This document shows, in pieces, positions 60,485 to 64,000 of a DNA stretch of 64,000 nucleotides. Below the pieces are notes generated by a model. That model was not told the DNA's origin and searched no databases. It was given only the letters and a program-made list of their open reading frames with translations. The stretch is from Thermocatellispora tengchongensis (lineage in GTDB: Bacteria; Actinomycetota; Actinomycetes; Streptosporangiales; Streptosporangiaceae). The stretch is taken from assembly GCF_014202315.1 (NCBI RefSeq), contig NZ_JACHGN010000007.1, positions 70,569-134,568 on the forward strand, written 5' to 3'. The position numbers were made by a program, and so were the translations under genes. Positions within the stretch are counted from its first letter, which is position 1. The number at the start of each line of letters is the position of its first letter.

Positions 60485-60635
60485 GCGCCCGCCACGGTGG
60501 GGGAACGTGGCGGGGGCCGCGAAAGTGGGGGTCCGTACAAAGCGAGAGCACGGTTCTTGGCATCGTTCTCTTAGGACTTTCGCCGGTTATGTCCGAACAA
60601 TGGACGGCGAAGCGCTAGTAAAGGGAGCTAGGACC

Positions 60636-61211
60636 ATGGCAAACATCTCCGCGGCGGGCCGGTCCGCCGTTCTCACCGACCTCTTGCCCGGTGCCCGGGT
60701 CAGGGACGCCGGGCTGGTCGTCGGCGCCGCCCTCCTCACCGGCCTGGCGGCCCAGGTGAGCGTCCCGCTGCCGGGCACCCCCGTGCCGATGACCCTCCAG
60801 ACCCTCGCGGCGCTGCTCGCGGGCGCCTCGCTCGGCCCGGTGCGCGCCTTCCTCGGCCTGGCGCTGTACTTCGCGCTCGGCCAGGTGGGCGTGCCGTGGT
60901 TCGCCCCCGACGGCGGCAACGCGACGCTGGGCTACATCGTCGGCTTCGTGGTGGCCGCGACCGTGGTGGGCGCGCTCGCCGTGCGGGGCGGCGACCGTAC
61001 CCCGCTGCGCACGCTGGCCACCATCGGGGCCGGCACGCTGATCATCTACGCCGTGGGCGTGCCCTGGCTGATGCTGGCCACGGGCATGGACTTCCCGACC
61101 GCCATCGCCAAGGGCGTGGTGCCGTTCCTGCTCGGCGACGTGCTGAAGGTGCTGCTCGCCGCCGTCCTGCTCCCCGGCGCCTGGAAGCTGGCGGGCCGCG
61201 CCGGGCGCTGA
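60636..61211 (+). CDS. bioY: BioY biotin transporter S component
   Basis: The 191-residue protein has six membrane helices and the BioY pattern: VSVPLPGTPVPMTLQTLAALLAGASLGPVRAFLGLALYFALGQVGVPWF, GGNATLGYIVGFVVAA and a C-terminal FLLGDVLKVLLAAVLLP. BioY binds biotin and works alone or with shared ECF ATPase subunits; bioM and bioN are not adjacent. The ATG has AAGGGAG upstream. GTCC-N7-GGAC lies upstream at about 60589, possibly a regulator site. Confidence 0.93.
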   Translation: MANISAAGRSAVLTDLLPGARVRDAGLVVGAALLTGLAAQVSVPLPGTPVPMTLQTLAALLAGASLGPVRAFLGLALYFALGQVGVPWFAPDGGNATLGYIVGFVVAATVVGALAVRGGDRTPLRTLATIGAGTLIIYAVGVPWLMLATGMDFPTAIAKGVVPFLLGDVLKVLLAAVLLPGAWKLAGRAGR

Positions 61212-61247
61212 CCCCGCGCCAAGCCCGTACGCCCTGCGGCGTCGCGT

Positions 61248-61296
61248 CCGCGATCGGTGCGGCCGGTTTCACATTGGCCCGGCGCACCGATCGCGG
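61248..61296 (+). terminator. hairpin terminator after bioY
   Basis: CCGCGATCGGTGCG (61248-61261) pairs perfectly over 14 bp with 61283-61296 around a 21-nt loop, 37 nt after the stop. A short T/A-rich run follows on the plus strand. Confidence 0.75.
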
Positions 61297-61436
61297 CTAC
61301 CCTTTCCAATAGCACGAAATACGCCAGAGCATTCTTAACGGGGGATTAACGGATGATCTGGCATATCGGGGGTAGCAGTATTGCCCCACCGTTCGCGGGC
61401 CGCAGGTCCGCGCCATCACCGGGGGGAGCTTGTCGC

Positions 61437-61793
61437 ATGCGCGTCCTCATCGTCGAAGACGAAGCAGCGCTGGCCGACATCGTCGCCGAAGGATTGCGTG
61501 ATGAGGGAATAGCCGCCGATGTCGCCTATGACACCGATAGCGGCACAATGTTGGCGACCACTCACAAGTACGACGTGATCGTGCTGGATCGCGACACTCC
61601 CGCGCTCGGCTACGAAGACACCCGGCGCAGGCTCGCCGCGTCGCGGGCCCGCCTCCTCGTGGTCGCCGCACCGGGCGACCTGGAGACCTCGCCGGGCGCG
61701 GACGCCTATCTCACCAAGCCGTTCACCTACCCCGAGCTCATCGAGCGCGTACGCGCCCTCGGCACGGGCGGCGGTCATAGGGTCGGCTTGTGA
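61437..61793 (+). CDS. single-domain response regulator
   Basis: The 118-residue protein is a lone receiver domain: MRVLIVEDEAALADIV, phosphoacceptor Asp51 in VIVLDRDTPAL and Lys94 in YLTKPFTYPEL. No DNA-binding domain follows. The switch Thr/Ser usually found in the 'LTA' strand is Ala (LLVVAAPGD). The ATG has GGGGGGAG upstream. Its stop overlaps the next gene as GTGA. No kinase is nearby, so its partner is unknown. Confidence 0.88.
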   Translation: MRVLIVEDEAALADIVAEGLRDEGIAADVAYDTDSGTMLATTHKYDVIVLDRDTPALGYEDTRRRLAASRARLLVVAAPGDLETSPGADAYLTKPFTYPELIERVRALGTGGGHRVGL

Positions 61794-62149
61794 AGCAGTT
61801 GATCGAAGAGGGCGCCAAGAAGTCCGGCGTCCTGTGGCTCACGCTCGACCGGCCGCGCCTGGCCTGGCACGCCTGGCACGACGGCGCCATCTACCTGGTG
61901 ACCGGGGGCGGCGAGCAGCATCTGCCGGGCCTGACCGACAGGTCCCAGGTCCGGGTCACGCTCCGCAGCAAGGACAACGGCGGCGAGCTGGTCGCCTTCG
62001 AGGCGGCGGTCGAGGTCATCGACCAGGCCGCCGCCCCCGACGCCGTGGCCGCGCTCGCCAAGGAGCGCCTGAACGCCCGCGACGGCGCGGGCATGACCGA
62101 CCGCTGGGCCCGCGAGTCCCAGGTCGTCCGCCTCACTCCGCTTCCGTAG
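61790..62149 (+). CDS. split-barrel flavin/PNPOx-like protein
   Basis: The 119-residue protein (GVLWLTLDRPRLAWHAWHDGAIYLVTGGGEQHLPGL, VRVTLRSKDNGGELVAFEAAVEVID) resembles the small FMN- or heme-binding split barrel of pyridoxamine 5'-phosphate oxidase relatives. Binding residues cannot be assigned. The GTG overlaps the receiver gene stop, so the two are co-translated; a functional link is inference. It converges on the EamA gene. Confidence 0.65.
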   Translation: MKQLIEEGAKKSGVLWLTLDRPRLAWHAWHDGAIYLVTGGGEQHLPGLTDRSQVRVTLRSKDNGGELVAFEAAVEVIDQAAAPDAVAALAKERLNARDGAGMTDRWARESQVVRLTPLP

Positions 62150-62170
62150 GCCGATATCCCGCGCACGGGG

Positions 62171-63121
62171 CTAGGAGCGCGACGGGACCGGCGTGGGGGC
62201 TTCCAGGGGCTCCGCGTGCCGAGAGGCCGCCGCGGTCGCGGTCTGGGCCAGCAGGGCGCCGGCGATCACGATCAGGCCGCCGACGATCTGGTACGGGCCC
62301 AGCGCCTCGCCCAGGAGGACCCAGGCGATCACCGCGCCCGCGATGACCTCGATCGAGGCGACGGTGGCGCCGACGGCGGCGGACAGGCGGCGTACGGCGG
62401 TCACGCCGGTGACGTACGCGATGACGGTGGCCACGACGATCAGCCAGAGGGCGGCGGCCAGGACCGGGAGGGTGTGGCCGCCGGCCGTGGCTGTGCCGGC
62501 GAACGCCTGCCAGTCGATGGCCCAGGGCCGCGACAGGGGGGCGAGGACCACGGCGGCGCCGAGGAGGCCCCAGGCGATCAGGCCGAGGGGGTCCATCTCG
62601 GCGCCGAAGGCGTCGCTGAGCAGGAAGTAGCCGGCGCAGCACGCGGCGGCGGCGACGGCCAGCAGCAGGCCCAGGGCGTCCAGGGTGAGGCCCTGCCAGA
62701 CCTCCACGACGATGGCGAGGCCGACGACCGCGATCAGGGCGCCGATGAACGCCGAGCGGGGCAGGCGCACGCGGCGGACGAAGCGGACCCAGAGCACGAC
62801 CAGCACCGGCGAGGTGTACTCGATCAGCAGCGTGACGCCGACCGGAAGCCGGGTGATGGCCTGGAAGAACAGCGCCTGCACCCCGGCCACGGCCACCACC
62901 GCGTACGCGGCGACGAACAGCAGCCGGCTGCGCGGGATGCGCAGGGCGCGGGGGCGTACCAGGGCGAGCACGGCCACCAGCAGCACGCCCGCACCGCCCA
63001 TCCGCACCCAGACGGCCTCCAGCGGGGCCAGGCCGGCCGCGCCCAGGAACTTGGCCATCGGGCCGGAGAACGCGAAACACCAGGCGGACGTGATCGCGAT
63101 GACCAGCCCGGCTCTCCCCAT
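62171..63121 (-). CDS. EamA/DMT-family transporter
   Basis: The 316-residue protein has ten membrane helices in two EamA repeats (about 5-140 and 148-290), for example CFAFSGPMAKFLGAAGLAPLEAVWVRM, GVQALFFQAITRLPVGVTLLIEYTSPVLVVLW and VRRLSAAVGATVASIEVIAGAVIAWVLLGEAL. It should export a metabolite such as an amino acid. The ATG at 63121 was chosen over a GTG at 63166 because the first membrane helix then starts at the N-terminus as usual; support is modest. Confidence 0.88.
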   Translation of the reverse strand: MGRAGLVIAITSAWCFAFSGPMAKFLGAAGLAPLEAVWVRMGGAGVLLVAVLALVRPRALRIPRSRLLFVAAYAVVAVAGVQALFFQAITRLPVGVTLLIEYTSPVLVVLWVRFVRRVRLPRSAFIGALIAVVGLAIVVEVWQGLTLDALGLLLAVAAAACCAGYFLLSDAFGAEMDPLGLIAWGLLGAAVVLAPLSRPWAIDWQAFAGTATAGGHTLPVLAAALWLIVVATVIAYVTGVTAVRRLSAAVGATVASIEVIAGAVIAWVLLGEALGPYQIVGGLIVIAGALLAQTATAAASRHAEPLEAPTPVPSRS

Positions 63122-63324
63122 GCGACACCACCCGTAACGACCGTTAGATGGGTTTGATGCTGTCACACCGGGTCAGGTCCGTGCAATACCACGCAGCTCG
63201 CCGGGGTTCCGGCGCCGGCCGTGTCGCCGCCCCCTGGTGGACAGCCCCCTGGGGGACAGCACTGCCGCCCGAAAAAGTGACACTCAGGCGGCGGCCGGTC
63301 GTCGGCGGGCGCGGGAGCTGTGCG

Positions 63325-63330
63325 TAGTCT
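63325..63330 (+). promoter_or_regulatory. -10 element of a probable leaderless transcript
   Basis: TAGTCT ends 6 nt before the GTG at 63337; no ribosome site lies between. Confidence 0.55.
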
Positions 63331-63336
63331 GCAAAT

Positions 63337-64000
63337 GTGAGGATCTTTATCGCCAGGCTGGCCGGCACTCCGGTGTTCGACCCGGCCGGGGACCAGATCG
63401 GGCGCACGCGCGACGTGGTCGTCGGGCTGCGCGCGACCGGCACGCCCCGGGTCCACGGCATGGTGATCGAGATGCAGCCGCGGCGGCGGGTGTTCCTGCC
63501 GATCACCCGGGTGAAGAGCATCGAGGCGGGCGCGATCATCTTCACCGGCAAGATCAACACTCGCCGGTTCGAGCAGCGGGCGACCGAGACACTGGTGATC
63601 GGCGAGATGCTGGACCTGACCGTGCGGGCGGGCGGCGAACAGGTGACGGTCCTCGACCTGGCCATGGAGGAGATCCGCCCGTCCGACTGGCGGATCACGA
63701 AGGTCGCGGTGCTGCGCGGCGCCCCCGGCCCCAGGCTGCGCCGGCGCGGCGAGACGCACATCCTCGACTGGGCCGAGGTCAGCGGGTTCGACGTGGTGCA
63801 GCGCGACCAGGGGGCGGCCAACCTGCTGGCCGCCTTCGACTCGCTGCGCGCCGCCGACCTCGCCAGCGCCCTGCACGGCCTGCCCGGCAAGCGCCGGGTC
63901 GAGGTCGCCGCCGCGCTCGACGACGAGCGGCTGGCCGACGTGCTGGAGGAGCTGCCCGAGAGCGACCAGATCGACATCCTGGGCAAACTCAACGCCGACC
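63337..64000 (+). CDS. PRC-barrel/MgtE N-terminal-domain protein (3' end beyond window)
   Basis: The first 221 residues are present. About 1-160 hold two PRC-barrel-like beta modules (FIARLAGTPVFDPAGDQIGRTRDVVV; LTVRAGGEQVTVLDLAMEEIRPSDWRITKVAV). Residues 170-221 begin a helical MgtE-N-like segment (LLAAFDSLRAADLASALHGLPGKRRVEVAAALDDERLADVLEELPE). CBS domains usually follow in this type of protein. It may sense or gate Mg2+. The GTG start is supported by TAGTCT six bases upstream. Confidence 0.78.
   Translation, partial: MRIFIARLAGTPVFDPAGDQIGRTRDVVVGLRATGTPRVHGMVIEMQPRRRVFLPITRVKSIEAGAIIFTGKINTRRFEQRATETLVIGEMLDLTVRAGGEQVTVLDLAMEEIRPSDWRITKVAVLRGAPGPRLRRRGETHILDWAEVSGFDVVQRDQGAANLLAAFDSLRAADLASALHGLPGKRRVEVAAALDDERLADVLEELPESDQIDILGKLNAD

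Noticed and set aside
60588-60604. GTCC-N7-GGAC upstream of bioY as a biotin regulator site
   Set aside because: It is too short and does not match a biotin operator I can name; mentioned only in the gene entry.
1-64000. tRNA or rRNA genes, insertion sequences and phage genes
   Set aside because: I saw no cloverleaf with a conserved TTCRA arm, no rRNA motif, no transposase or integrase, and no terminal inverted repeats with target duplications.

Overview
This is a 64-kb stretch of a very high-GC actinomycete chromosome. GTG starts, 4-bp stop/start overlaps, an IdeR/DmdR1-type iron box, an AdnA/AdnB pair, a Ku/LigD-type repair locus, mycosins, and XRE-DUF5753/DUF397 and ECF42/YCII modules all point to Actinobacteria. 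The gene content suggests a sporoactinomycete, perhaps Streptosporangiales, but the genus cannot be fixed from this sequence. No rRNA, tRNA, CRISPR array, insertion sequence or phage was found.

Layout. 0-3 kb: a two-component system flanked by two exported Asp-rich proteins; both promoters carry the same 11-bp-spaced boxes. 3.2-8.7 kb: an iron-box-controlled siderophore operon (ATP-grasp ligase, two IucA/IucC synthetases, PLP decarboxylase) with the enzyme set of the vibrioferrin pvs pathway but no exporter. 8.7-15.2 kb: the adnA-adnB recombination helicase-nuclease. 15.4-17.5 kb: an ECF42 sigma module. 17.6-22.3 kb: accessory genes, namely a large DUF6571-like protein, a lipoprotein, a WXG100-like protein, and a whiJ-type trio (ATP-binding protein, XRE-DUF5753, DUF397). 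22.4-26.6 kb: a dehydrogenase remnant, a TagF-type glycerophosphotransferase and an alkyltransferase-like DNA repair protein.

26.7-31.8 kb holds two tandem copies of a membrane protein-mycosin pair. 32-34.2 kb: moeZ and an alpha/beta hydrolase. 34.2-35.25 kb is a gene-free C-rich minisatellite followed by an AT-rich promoter region for a His/Cys-rich secreted miniprotein. 35.7-38.6 kb: the NHEJ set (Ku divergent from a ligase and a separate LigD polymerase) with an SOS-box-like site between. 38.6-42.9 kb: small conserved genes (TetR, DUF3107, ferritin-like), an ArsR-VOC-SRPBCC operon and a repeat-filled gap. 43-47 kb: a DEAD-box helicase with a structured leader, then a hydrolase and an MpaB-type oxygenase. 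47-50 kb: a LuxR regulator divergent from a RidA-flavoprotein pair across a 40-bp dyad. 50-57 kb: a RecB-like nuclease, a metallo-beta-lactamase-fold protein with lost metal ligands, a DUF6758-like protein, a Nudix hydrolase and a 1217-residue anchored protein with reporter-like repeats.

57-64 kb: a CPBP protease, a secreted protein coupled to a DUF6529 membrane protein, a CoA-ester lyase, bioY, a single-domain receiver with a split-barrel protein, an EamA exporter and the start of a protein with an MgtE-N-like domain. Several genes have a TANNNT -10 element 6-8 nt before the start codon and no good Shine-Dalgarno, which suggests leaderless transcripts. The main themes are iron acquisition, DNA end repair and processing, and cell-envelope or type VII-like secretion.
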